Below are positions 44,001-53,705 of a DNA stretch of 64,000 nt, piece by piece. Source of the stretch: CAWJLE01 sp963843645 (GTDB lineage: Bacteria; Chloroflexota; Anaerolineae; DAOTYC01). Each line of letters opens with the position of its first letter. Position 1 is the stretch's first letter. The DNA lies in the NCBI GenBank assembly GCA_963843645.1, contig CAWJLE010000001.1:744001-808000 (forward strand), read 5' to 3'. The notes below the pieces were generated by a model that was given only the letters and a program-made list of their open reading frames with translations, searched no databases and was not told the DNA's origin. The position numbers and the translations under genes were made by a program.

Positions 44001-44136
44001 CTACGTAGAGAATGGTCTCCAGACTGAAACTGAACCCGCCCAGGACCGGCCTGTCCAGCCAGCTGCCGTGTGTCGTGGTCGTGGTCACGCTCTCCGGCGA
44101 CGATGTCAGCTTAACTTCGGCTGAGGTATTCTCCAT
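41029..44136 (-). CDS. Agl23/TIGR03663-type membrane protein fused to an NHL beta-propeller
   Basis: 1035 residues. Residues 1-575 carry about twelve membrane spans and the TIGR03663 signature (RFWDLGARVISHDESLHALYSW; FFAISPSFLYYSRYIRDD). This family is linked in archaea to a lipid-linked glycan flippase activity (Agl23). After residue about 735 come six NHL repeats forming a propeller (FNDPRDVAVDAEGNVYVADS, FQEPWGVAVDEQGNVYVADT, FNLPTGIAVDKQGNVYVADA). A propeller on a glycan-assembly protein may hold a substrate or a partner outside the cell. ATG 44136 has AGAGGGGC about 12 bases upstream. The fusion is direct and in frame. Confidence 0.88.
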   Translation of the reverse strand: MENTSAEVKLTSSPESVTTTTTHGSWLDRPVLGGFSFSLETILYVVLAVIGVATRFWDLGARVISHDESLHALYSWKLYAGQGYQHNPMMHGPFLFHANAFIYFLFGANDYTARIMPAIFGVALILLPYLLRKWLGRTGALLAAVFFAISPSFLYYSRYIRDDIYIAVFFILMVISLFRYLDERKNKWLYIGSAAMILGILSMEASYIMNFIGLSFIVFVVVWERLGEWQRLVLRAVGVGVAVILTAFVAFLLLSGAPPADNQLLQTAHKFLQYAVVLICLDVGLLFVSMVYRPNGTLMLDAIRSVSFRAIVICAIIVLIVFALLSTTFFTNPFGLWTASGGAIQYWIDQHGVQRGGQPWFYYIFLLIPLYEFLPLVFSVIGTLYFLIKGVPNLRGADDRGSGQTRMFVAFLIYWAVASLTIFSWAGEKMPWLVIHPVEPMILLSGAFMGRVIDAADWRAIWKRGGLYLGLTFCLLGLSLITLLRITPFAGFSIWNLQDTGQWLTAAIATVVLIALAVTFLRRLGARSGVQILLVSGMAVLSLLTWRFAWMASYINYDYASEFLVYAHGAPDVKLALSEIEDISRRTVGDTQIKVAYDDDSTWPLEWYFREFPNRVYYGAQPSRESLDAPIVIVGDKNLDKVKPFLGNRYNQYKYRLVWWPIEDYKSMSLQGVWDTLSDPARREALWNIVFYRKYDTPFNNWPFVHRFYMYVRKDVESQLWGRAGAGTAPLEEQPVDPYAKGQKQVPAVLTWGQQGSGPGQFNDPRDVAVDAEGNVYVADSNNHRIQKFDSEGKVLMEWGKQGADVAQFQEPWGVAVDEQGNVYVADTWNHRVEKFDAQGKFLLEFGAFADTKGEPNGQPGTFWGPRSIAIDSKGNVFVTDTGNKRVEVFASDGTFLRQFGQAGLAEGQFQEPVGIAIDAGDNVYVADTWNRRVQKFDANLDFVKEWPIVGWDSQSVVNKPYLAVDDKNHVFVTDPEGYRVIEFDTDGNFIATFGQFGTDASSFNLPTGIAVDKQGNVYVADAGNQRIMKFAPLQ

Positions 44137-44254
44137 GCTCGTTATTGCCCCTCTCCGTACAAACGTTCAAGCAAATCGTGGCTCGCCCCGGCGAGGACGC
44201 CGAGCCGAGCGCCGTTGATTCTCTTCACCATCGCGGCCGACACGTCGGTCCGAC

Positions 44255-46063
44255 TCAATTTGTCGCAGTCGGGTCGGCACCGCCGCCGTTCATGACCCAC
44301 AGCACGACGTATTGCGTGGCTGCGGGCGTCGAGGCCTTCCGGTACAGCCACCAGTTGACCAGATCCACGCTGTTCAAGCCCTGAAGCGACCACCGGCTGC
44401 GAGTGGCGAACCGCTGACCGCGGTACCCCTCCGGCATCGAACCGCCGGGCTGAGAGTCGGCTGTGATGAACACCGGATTGGCCGCGTCGGCCTTCACCAC
44501 ATTCGTGTACCGCACCGTCCGGAAATCGCGCAGAATCCATTGGAGCGCGGGATCGCCCAGCGCCACGACGTTGACCGGTATCTCGCGCTTGTCGCCCACA
44601 CGCCAGACCGACAGCTGCTCCAGCGACGAGCGCAGCGTTTCGATGGCGGGATGAGAGGGCGCCCGCGCCATGATCTCCACCGGATTCCCCAGGTCGACGT
44701 AGTTGAGGGCCCAGGTCACGTGGCAGACGACCAGGAAGAGCAGGATCAGCGCGGCGAGACCCACAGAGCGCAAAGCTGCAATCGGCCCTACCCAGAACAC
44801 GTACCCGCCGAACAACCCCACTGCCAGAATGATTCCGGCTCCCAGAAGCCACAGATACGGCAGCTGCCCGCTTTGGGCGAAAGCGGCGATCTGCAGGTAG
44901 AGATACACCACGATCGGCAGCGCGATGGCCAGGTATACGCCTTCGACGTCCCAGGCGCCATAGGATGCGACCTGGTCGATCATGATCCCGGCAGCCCACC
45001 CGGCCAGCAGCGCGAGCGGCGTCAGCACAATGAGGAGGTCACCGGAGGTCTTGCCACCGAACAGCGTATAGGCATAGATCGCTACGACGGCCCAGTACGT
45101 CAGAAAGGCGCTCAGCAGATCACAGCGGAAGAAGGCCAGCACGATGCCGGCCAGGCCGAAGACCAGAATGAGCGGCTCATAGAACAGCAGAAGCTGGAAG
45201 TGATAATACCACGGCGCACCGCCCGGAATCCCGGCCGTCTGCCCGATCCAGACGGAGAACAGGTTCGCGACGGACTGAAAAGCACCGAAATACAGCAGCC
45301 CGGCGGTCCCAATCAGGACCACCGGCACGACGAAGAGCAGCGCCAGCCGGCCGAGGAGACCGGTCTGTGCGTTGAGCGCCTGCCAGCCATCGACCAGGCG
45401 CTCCCAGCCCCGACGCGCCGGCTCGCTTCGGCTGCCCAGGGCCAGCAGCGCCACGAACGTGACGGCGATGAAGAGCACGGCGTACGCTCCCGGCCCGGCG
45501 GTGACCATAAGCGCCAGCGAGACTGCGGCCAGTGCGGCGTAGCGCGGCTCGTGTGTGCGAACGAAATGCAGCACGCCCGCCAGTGCGTAGAGACTGGCCC
45601 CGGCGACGATGACGTCGCCGCTGACGTAACGCGAGTAATACATCGCGGTCGGCGAAACGGCCAGCAGGGCGACGGCGATCAGAGCGCCCGTCCGTCCGAG
45701 CCAGCGACGATACAGCATCGGCGCCAGCGCCAGGGCCGTCCCAAACAAAGCGGGCAGAATGCGCGCCCAGGCCTCGGTGCCGGCGAAGAGACTGAAGGTG
45801 AGCAGATTGCCGACAAACAGCAGCGGACTATGCGTCGCCGCAGGTCCCGCCCACGGCTGCCAGGCCGCCAGCGCTTGAGCCGCTTCAGACGGGTCCATCG
45901 GACGCGTGCCGAGGCCCGCAATTCGCAACGCCAGCGCCACGAGACCCAGGCCAATGTAGACGGCCACCTCTCCGGTCAGCCACGGCGCGAGCGTGCGTAT
46001 GCGCTTAGCCCCCGTGTCCGAAACGGAGACGCCGGGCGTGATCGTATATTCCTCTGAGAGCAA
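44255..46063 (-). CDS. Agl23/TIGR03663-type membrane protein
   Basis: 602 residues. TTG 46063 is the start: GAGGAGGT sits 7 bases before it, and the first residues are LSEEYTITPG. It parallels the N-terminal half of the neighbouring NHL fusion (RIAGLGTRPMDPSEAAQALAAW; LLAVSPTAMYYSRYVSGDV), but the acidic HDES of the neighbour is replaced by PSEA. It has about thirteen spans and ends without an extra domain. The two copies look like an ancient duplication; this one may be a catalytically altered partner. It is followed by a 118-base gap with no gene. Confidence 0.87.
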   Translation of the reverse strand: MLSEEYTITPGVSVSDTGAKRIRTLAPWLTGEVAVYIGLGLVALALRIAGLGTRPMDPSEAAQALAAWQPWAGPAATHSPLLFVGNLLTFSLFAGTEAWARILPALFGTALALAPMLYRRWLGRTGALIAVALLAVSPTAMYYSRYVSGDVIVAGASLYALAGVLHFVRTHEPRYAALAAVSLALMVTAGPGAYAVLFIAVTFVALLALGSRSEPARRGWERLVDGWQALNAQTGLLGRLALLFVVPVVLIGTAGLLYFGAFQSVANLFSVWIGQTAGIPGGAPWYYHFQLLLFYEPLILVFGLAGIVLAFFRCDLLSAFLTYWAVVAIYAYTLFGGKTSGDLLIVLTPLALLAGWAAGIMIDQVASYGAWDVEGVYLAIALPIVVYLYLQIAAFAQSGQLPYLWLLGAGIILAVGLFGGYVFWVGPIAALRSVGLAALILLFLVVCHVTWALNYVDLGNPVEIMARAPSHPAIETLRSSLEQLSVWRVGDKREIPVNVVALGDPALQWILRDFRTVRYTNVVKADAANPVFITADSQPGGSMPEGYRGQRFATRSRWSLQGLNSVDLVNWWLYRKASTPAATQYVVLWVMNGGGADPTATN

Positions 46064-46155
46064 TATATTACCTCCTCGGAGCCCTGCATTGGTTCTCGAG
46101 CACGCGGTTGGCAGACGGCTTTTGGGGTCCTGTGCGTCAAGGGGTGGTACCGGAG

Positions 46156-48854
46156 TCAGCGCCGGCGTTGGTAAATGGTCACGGTACCCTGTCGGTAAGC
46201 AACGTCCAGCAGTCGATCGAATTTAGCCAGAGCGGTTGAAGAGTATTTCTCGCGCTCGAGCGAACCAACATAGACATAACTTATACCATATTTGTCGAGC
46301 AAGGTCAAAGTTAAGCCTGGGATCGAGGCTGCCGTAGATCTTGTCGATGTCCGGTTCGCGCTTGCCGGCTTCGTCGTAGTTGCCGCGCCACTGCAGCTCG
46401 TGGCCGCCCCAGCCGAGCACCGTCGGCAGGCCGGTCTGCGAGGAGACGCGGGCGTACTGCGAGTACGAGCCGCCGGTCGCCTCCAGAACCACAGGCGCGC
46501 CTGACACGTTCTGATTCAGCCACTCGATCGCCGCGTGGTCGTCCGGGCTGTACTGGGCCATGTACGCCGTGCCGTCCAGCGTCGGGCTGACCTGGAAGCC
46601 GTCCGCCTTGTTGTAAGCCGCCAGCACCGGGTAGATTGCCGTGACCGCCAGCAGCGCGACCAAACCGACCGCCCAGCCCGTTTGCACGATGCGATGCGAG
46701 GTCGCCCTTCCGCCGGCCAGGAATCGGCCGCGCAGAACGTAGAAGACGCCGAACACTCCGGCCAGGTTGAGCAACACCCACGCCTGATAGTAGAACTTGA
46801 AGACCGTGTTCATCCGCGTGCCGAACGTGTCACGCAGATAGACGAACTCGACCGCGAAGGTCAGCAGCAGACCGACGAGGGCAATCCACATGGCAAAGCT
46901 GCCGGCCGGATCCCAAACGCCGCCCGCGGAGCGATCGTTCGGCTCGACCGGATCGTCCGCCGGTGAGGGAACGAGCGCTTCGAGCGCATCGTCGTCTTCG
47001 CCGTCTCCGCTGCCCGAAATCGACTTCGTCGCCTTCAAACGCTTCATGGCCTTCGGTGGCGGCGGCGCGATTTGCAGGCTGCGCCTGGCCCAGATGGCGG
47101 AGCAACAGGACGGTACCCACGGCCAGGAACAGCGCAACGAGCACCGCCGTCCACGGATGCGCCAGCCGGCGCAGGAGGAATTGGCCCAGGAGGGCGTTCC
47201 ACGGCAGGTCGCCGATCACTTCGCGGACCGCGTCGCTGTTGCGCAGGCCCTCCAGGAAGTCACGACCGCGCACCGTGAGGAGCAAGAGCAGGGTCAGCAG
47301 CACCAGCGCCAGGGTCGGCAGAACGTAGAGCCCGATCCACAGGCTCACGGTGTTGCGGACCACCCGGACTTCTCTCTCGCCGAGGACAACGACCGCCACA
47401 GGCCAACGCCGCGCGCCGCCCACAACCCGCCGAGCATGAACAGCGGCAGACCGAACATGACCAGGTATTGCTGCCAGCGCGTCGTCGTCATCAGCTGGCG
47501 GCAAGATGCCGCCCGCCTGCGACTGGAACGTGACGTAGAACGGCACGTACAGGACGAGCGCCAGGAGCCCCAGCAGCAATCGCGACCACGATCGGAATCG
47601 GCCAGCCAGTCACGCCCGGCGCCTTCGTGATGACGCCGCATGGCGAACGCGCCGATGACGATCGTGAAGTAGATCGGCAGGTCCCAGGTGTTCAGGAAGC
47701 CGATCGCGCCGATGCACACGGCATAAACCAGGAAGACCCAGGCCGGCTCGCCGAACAGCGCCCGCAGCCAGCCCAGCCTGCCTTCGGCCGCCGGCCGCTG
47801 CAGCACTGTCCCGGGCGGCGAAGACCAGGTTCAGCGCCAGGCCCAGGGCCAGCAGCACGAACGGCAGGGCCAGCACGTGCGGATGCATGTCGCCCAGCAG
47901 GAAGCTGAAGAACGGGAACTCGTCGATGACTTCCACGCTGCGTCCCAGCGGATCCTTGTCGTGGATAACGCGTGAGGCGCGCCACCACCACCAGTTGTCG
48001 GTAGGATACCACGAGCCCGTGACGGAAGCCTGCGCCAAATCTTTGATGTCCAGCCAGCCCCAAAAGGCGTCCGAGCCGAGTCCCCTGGAGTGCAATACCT
48101 CGAAGAAGCCCTCCAGGTTGCCCGCGATCGTCACCGCCCACGCGCCAAGCAGCCCGAACCCGATCGCCATTCCCCGCCTGGCCCCGGAGGCGACCCCCGT
48201 CGCTGACGGATTCCGCCGACAGTTGGAAGCCCCGCACCAGGTTGTAGACCAGGCTGAACGCCCCGGTCAGGGTCCAGGCAAACAGCAGCGCGATACCCAG
48301 ATTGAACGCAATGGCCGACGCCACGCCCGAGAGCCGCGTCAAGACGGCCATCATCACGTAGCCAAAGTAGTAGTAGCTGATGGCGTAGCCGGACAGCCAG
48401 GGGTCCAGCGGCGGGAAATGGTCGCTGCGCAGGATGCCGTTCAGGAACGCGAATTCCATCGGTTTCTCGGTGGCCGAGATCGCCGGGCTGTAGGCGCGGT
48501 ACAGCGCCCAGGCCGCAAAGCCGACCAGAAGAGGATCTCGCTCGCGGCCACGACCGGCCAGTGCGCCCGCACGAATCCGACCAGGGACTCGCCTGCCCCC
48601 GCGCGCTCGCGCAGATACAGGTATCCCCCAACCGCGGCGACGACCACCAGGCAGAAGAACATGCTGCCCCAGGTGTTCTGGAGAAAGCCCAGGCTGCACG
48701 CCAGCCAGAACAGGTACGAGACTAATAACAACCCCAGCGGCTTCGCCAGCGCGTAACCCCGGTCCGGGAGGTAGCGAAACAGGCGGAAGGCCAGCGGCAT
48801 TGCCGCCCAGCCGATGATCTCAATGATGACCCACCAAATGACAACGTATTGCAT
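46156..48854 (-). CDS. Chlor_Arch_YYY (DUF2298) membrane protein, many frameshifts
   Basis: About 900 codons spread over several frames. ATG 48854 starts QYVVIWWVIIEIIGWAAM; the signature AISYYYFGYVMMAVL (YYYxG), EFPFFSFLLGDMHPHVLALP, FLNTWDLPIYFTIV and TRMNTVFKFYYQAWVLL are all present in order. At least eight single-base shifts occur, e.g. near 48525, at a C5 run at 48193-48197 and near 47812. The end is also shifted: TLLDKYGISYVYVGSLERE ... VTIYQRRR gives a stop at 46158-46156. The gene is intact apart from indels, so sequencing error is likely. Family function is unknown; the gene order suggests a role in surface glycan assembly. Confidence 0.82.
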
Positions 48855-48885
48855 ACTTTGAGAAACCCTTCAGTCTGTACGGGCG

Positions 48886-48935
48886 AGACTTCCGAAGTTT
48901 CCAAAACTTCGGAAGTCTGGAGTATTCGGAAGTCT
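48886..48935. repeat. 33-bp palindromic repeat, copy 4, with an extra half site
   Basis: Perfect 15-bp arms (48886-48900 and 48904-48918) with a CCA centre, followed by the half site TTCGGAAGTCT at 48925-48935. Lies between the two YYY genes, 20 to 30 bases from the start of one and two bases from the stop of the other. Confidence 0.92.
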
Positions 48936-48937
48936 CT

Positions 48938-51900
48938 TCACGCCTGCGGCGTGACCTGATAGATGGTCACTTCTGCGTTGCGAAACGCGACCCGGAGCTG
49001 GCCATCAGCGGTCATCTGCGCGAACTTCTGGATGCCTTGCTCGGCATAGAGCGTGCGCTCCAACTGGCCGACGTACACGTACTCAATGTGGAGCTGGCGG
49101 ATGATCTGCAGCGCCCGCTCCGGATCCGGAGTATCGTACAGCTCCCGCGCCAGGCCGTCACGCTGGCCCACCTGCCAATCGTATCGCTGCTCGCTCTGGT
49201 GCATGCCCAGCAGCGTGGGGAAGCCCGTCATCGACGACACTCGCAGGCCGCCCTCACGGTAGTACCCTATCGCTGCCTCGGCGATCACCGGCGTGCCCTG
49301 CACGTTGTCCATCAACCAGCGGATGGCCTCGTAGTCGTACTGCAACTCGATGCGGTTGTTGTCATCCGGCCAGGTGTACGACCCCACCGACATGAAGGCC
49401 ATGCCGTCGAGCGTGCCGATCGGCGGCCGCGCTCCGGGGAACCGATCCTCCACACGCGCGCCGGTGCCCAGCACCGGATAGATCAGGCTGGCGACCAGCA
49501 GGCCGACCAGCACCAGGCTCCAGATCCACCGGGCGGCCGAGCTGCGCCAGCTATCCGCCAGGGTAAGCAGTCGCGGCAGCAGAACCGCGCAGGCGACGCC
49601 GAGGAGGAGCCACACCTGAATGTAAAACTTGAAGATCGTATTCATTCGGCGCCAATCTCCGCCGCCGAGGAAGTCCTTCAGATAGAATACCTCGACGCCC
49701 AGCAGCACGACCAGCCCGGCCAGACCGAGAAGAACGGCAAACTGCTCGGTGACCGGCGCGTGCCGGCGGGACAGGAGGAGCACCGCCGGAATACACAACA
49801 GGAAGCATAGGGCGATCACCGCATAGCCGGCCGCAGCGGAGCCCACGGCCTCGACCAGGAGGATCGCCGCGATAGCCAGAACGATTCGATACCCGGTCGA
49901 CGGCCGGCGCACGAGCGAGCGATACAGCGCAACGAGATGCGGCAGGGCCGGCGCGCGCCGCAGAACCAGGCTGCCGAACCGCGCCGGGCCGGACCCGGAG
50001 CGGCTCGCCGCCAGGCCGGCGACGAGGAACGAGCCCAAGATCATCAGGAACAGTCCCCATATGGACAGGAACTTCCCGAAGTCCGTCGCGCCGTCGACCA
50101 GGCCGATGCCCACGGAGATCGCCTGATAGTGGGCGAAGAAAGGCCAATACATCCCCAGGCTGACCACCGCCAACAGAATGCCGAACACGATCGAGCCCAG
50201 CCAGTTGAAACGGCCGCGCCGCCAGTAGCTTCCGAACAGGAACACCGCAAGGGCCAGCCCCCAGAACGTTGGGAAATCCCACGTGTTCACCACGGACAGG
50301 GCGCCCAGCACGAGAGGCAGCAGGATCCAGCCGAGCATCGACCAGCCGCGCCGGACGTTCCGCCGCGGAGAGGCGTCCGGCGCCACTTCGACGAAGAGCG
50401 CTTCGGTCGCGACCGGCGCAGGCGCCAGGGCGTCGCCAGGCGGATCGTCCGTCGCAAGATTCCCGCTCTCAGCGGGACTTCCACTGTCGGCGAGGCTTCC
50501 GAAGTTTTCAGAACTCCCAGCAGAGACCGCCGGGCTGTGTCGGAAGTCTGCCTCCGGCTCCGGCCGGCGGACCAGGTTCAGCAGCAGGCAGATGAACAAC
50601 AACGCGAACGGCATGTTGATCATGTGCGGGTGCAGGTCGGCGAAGAGGAAGCTGAAGAACGGGAACTCATTGATCGTGTACGGGATCACGCGTGTCGGAT
50701 CCCAATAATTGAAAGAGGGCAGCGGATGGCCCTGCAGCACCTGAAGCACGCCGCCCAGGCCGCGCACGACGGATTCCAGGCCGGGCAGGCCGCTCGTGAA
50801 CTGCGACCCGCTGATTTCGACCAGATTGCGCCAGACCTGCAGGAAGCCGTCCAGGTTGCCGATGGCGACGACGAAAACGCTGGCGGTCAGCGCAGTGGCC
50901 AGCGCGGTTCCGCTGCGCCGGATGCGGCCCACCAGGAGGTTGTAGCCCAGGCAGAAGGCATTGCCGGCAGTCAGGGCAAACAGCGTCGGAATGACCAGGT
51001 TGAAGCCCACGGTCGGGGTGATGCCGGCTGAGCTTGAACCACAAACCGACCGCGTACTGGCCGTAGTAGTAGTAGTTCAAGTATCCACCCGCAAAATACG
51101 GGTCGTAGGGCGGGAAATAGGCGCTCTTCAGGGTAGCATTGAGGAAGGCGAAGTCCATGAACTTCTCGCCCCCCAGCCACGGCTGCCAGAGGTCCGGGTT
51201 GAGAATACGGATGCCCACGAAGATCAGGTAGGCGCCGGCGAACAACGCTTCGTTGGCCAGGATCAGCCGCCAGTGCCGGCGGACGAAGCGGCCTATCTCG
51301 TCACGGTAGCGCCACAGCAGCCACAAGGAAAACAGCAGGACCACACCCATCATCGGCAGAATGTCGCCGAGTCGATTCTGCGCCAGGTGGTAACTGGACG
51401 GCAGCCAGATCAGGTAGGCGACGATGAGTAAGGTCAGGGTCTTGGACAGCATGTAGCCGCGGTCGGCCAGGTTGCGGAAGGTCGCAAAGGCGATCGGCCA
51501 GCCGACCCAGCCGACCAGGACGCACCACGAGCCACCAGCAGGCGACCGCCAGCGGCGTGGAATTCGATGCCGCCGTATTCCAGCGAAAGTCGTCCACTAC
51601 CGGCAGCGTCTCCACCGGCTGGTCGAGCAGCAGCGACTTGGCCGGATTCGGCTGACCATCCGCCGACGTCTGAGCCGTCGTTCCACCGATGTGGGGCAGC
51701 AGGTCCGCCAGGCTGAAATTCTCGGGCCAGATACGCGACAGGAGCAGAGGCTGGCCCACGTAGCCCTGGATCGCACCTTCCCACGAATGGTCGAACAGGC
51801 GCGCCCAGTCGGCATCGGTCAGGTCGCGCACTTTCTTGAAGATCATCGGCCTGCGGGTGATCGTAGACCGTGAAGCTCTCGTCGGCGGCATCGTCTTTGA

Positions 51901-53619
51901 ACGTGAAGGGCCCAGTCCGAGGATAGGCGCTGAACTCGGCGACCTTTTCGAAACCGAGCTGCCCGTCGAACAGATACCGGTAATACTTCGTGCTCATCGG
52001 ATAGCGCTGCGGCAGGCGTCGGGATCGTCCGATACAGCCGATTGCTGGAGAGGATGATGTAGTCGGATTCCCGGACGCGCTGCTTCACCAGCTCGAACTT
52101 CGCCTCCGTGTCGTCCTCGTACATCGGGAACTCGACCATCTGGTAGCCGTGGGCGCCGATATTGTTGCCGTCGCCGGACAGGCCGAAAGGCAGATTGTCG
52201 TCCCAATGCTCCACACCGATCCGGGAACCGTCCGGGACGTTCGCGTAAATCCACTTGGAGGCCTGCACCCAGGGGTGCTCCGAGCCGTACACGCCGTGGA
52301 CGAACGCCAGCGCCCAGACCATCGTTGCCGCCAGGGTCACGACGGTCAGAGCGGGGGCGAGGATGCGCGACATCACGCCCAAGGCGCCGGGTTGCGGATC
52401 CTCGCCGCCAGATGGTGACCAGCAGGCCGGCGCCCATGATGGTGAACAGCGGGACCAGCGGGCTCATGTAGCGCATGAACTTCGCCAGGAACATCCCGGT
52501 GATGCCGAAATAGGGGACGACCCACGACATCAGGATGAGCTCATCGGATCGGATGCGGCCGACGAGTCCGCGCAGGGCGACCCAGGCCAACCCCACGAAC
52601 GCCACGAGGCCCAGCGCGTAACCCATGCCCCAGCGGATCTCTTGCTCGATGAAGTAGACGTAGGGCAGCGTATTGCGGTATTGGCGAGTGAACGGGAAGT
52701 CGGCCATGCCGTTGACCATGGCGCCCTGCTCCTGGACCACGGCCGTGTAGAAGGATTGGAAATCGAGAAGCACGTAGGGGCTGGTTGCCGCGAAGGCGAC
52801 CATGGCGACGATTCCCGACACGGCCAGGCGCGCCACCAACGTGAGGTAGCTCCTGCCGTGGCCGCGGGCCTTCCACGCAGCGATGACCGTGGCCATGATC
52901 GGCGCCGCCACGATCGGAAGAGCGCTGAATTTGGAGGCGATGGCCAGCCCGGCGGCGAGGCCGGTCAGCGCCGCGGGCCAGGTCGAGTCTCGCTCCGCCA
53001 TGAGCATCGCGCCGTAGAGGGCGAGGAAGGTAAACATGGCCGAGATGGGGTCGACGGCGAAGAAATGCGCCAGCTGAATCTGCGTGACGGTGAACGCGGA
53101 CAGCGTCGCGGCAAGCAGTCCGGCCCAGCGGCCGTAGAGCTTGCGGGCGATGAGGAACACGAGAATGATGGTGCCGATGTCGAACAGACCCACGATGCCC
53201 CGGCCGAGGTCGAGGAAGCCGGGCACCGTATTGGCCTGGAGCAAGCCGTCCACGGTCTGCGGGTCGACGCCCGCATCGACGGCGAAGGTTCCCAGGCTAT
53301 GCAGGCCGTTGCCCACCAGCACCAGCAGGTACAACGGGAAATGGCCGTAAGTGTAGCTGCGACGAGTCTGCGAGGAGACGTCCCAGAAGGGATTGAGCGG
53401 CGACTGATGGGGATTGAGCGCCGCTTCCAGGCTGTTCGGCCAATGGATCGTAGGCGCATAAAAGGCAATAGTGGAGCGCTCGTCGGGGTGGGCCATGATA
53501 CCGCTATCCCACCGAATGTCGTACAGACGGAAGAAGCCTCCCGTCAAGATCACGAGCAACAGGAGCAGCGAAAAGCCCCTCGTTTTCACAAAACTGGATA
53601 CGCCGCGTGCAGCCCGCAA
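48938..53619 (-). CDS. GT39-YYY fusion membrane protein (about five frameshifts)
   Basis: About 1,560 codons. The N-terminal half is a GT39-type enzyme (RLYDIRWDSGIMAHPDERST; ATLSAFTVTQIQLAHFFAVD) with a soluble end (HPWVQASKWIYANVPDGSRI; STKYYRYLFDGQLGFEKVA). It runs directly, with no stop, into a YYY (DUF2298) half: ACWWLVVLVGWVGWPIAFA-like, GGYLNYYYYGQYAVGL (YYYxG), NEFPFFSFLFADLHPHM. Frame shifts lie near 52400, 52015, 51855, 51510 and 51025. The start TTG 53619 has GGAGGT 9 bases upstream and lies after the promoter at 53657-53685. A fused transferase and YYY module would couple sugar transfer to whatever YYY does. Confidence 0.8.
50493..50549. repeat. Degenerate palindrome copy inside the GT39-YYY coding region
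   Basis: The arms GGCTTCCGAAGTTTT (from 50494) and TCGGAAGTCT (to 50549) resemble the 33-bp repeat but are split by about 30 bases. The region encodes a Ser/Pro/Ala-rich loop between membrane spans (DFRHSPAVSAGSSENFGSL), so the insertion has been tolerated in frame. Confidence 0.6.
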
Positions 53620-53656
53620 GCTCAGTTTACCTCCGTTCCCGGCTGGACTGGGGCTC

Positions 53657-53685
53657 ATTTTAACATTGTTGCGAGTGCACGACAA
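53657..53685 (-). promoter_or_regulatory. Promoter of the 38-54 kb membrane glycan locus
   Basis: Minus-strand TTGTCG at 53685-53680 and TAAAAT at 53662-53657, 17-base spacer. The -10 overlaps an in-frame ATG at 53658, so the start must lie downstream (TTG 53619). Confidence 0.7.
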
Positions 53686-53705
53686 GTTATGTCGTCTACG
53701 GCCGC

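Noticed and set aside
44312..46057. 581-codon plus-strand frame
   Set aside because: Shadow of the Agl23-like gene; charged low-complexity sequence.
7090..48918. 33-bp palindromes taken as CRISPR repeats or simple terminators
   Set aside because: They are kilobases apart with no regular spacers, lack T tails, and two lie between divergent promoters where a terminator has no use.
53620..53685. Start of the GT39-YYY fusion at ATG 53658
   Set aside because: That ATG lies inside the -10 box, upstream of the expected transcript start; TTG 53619 has a good SD.
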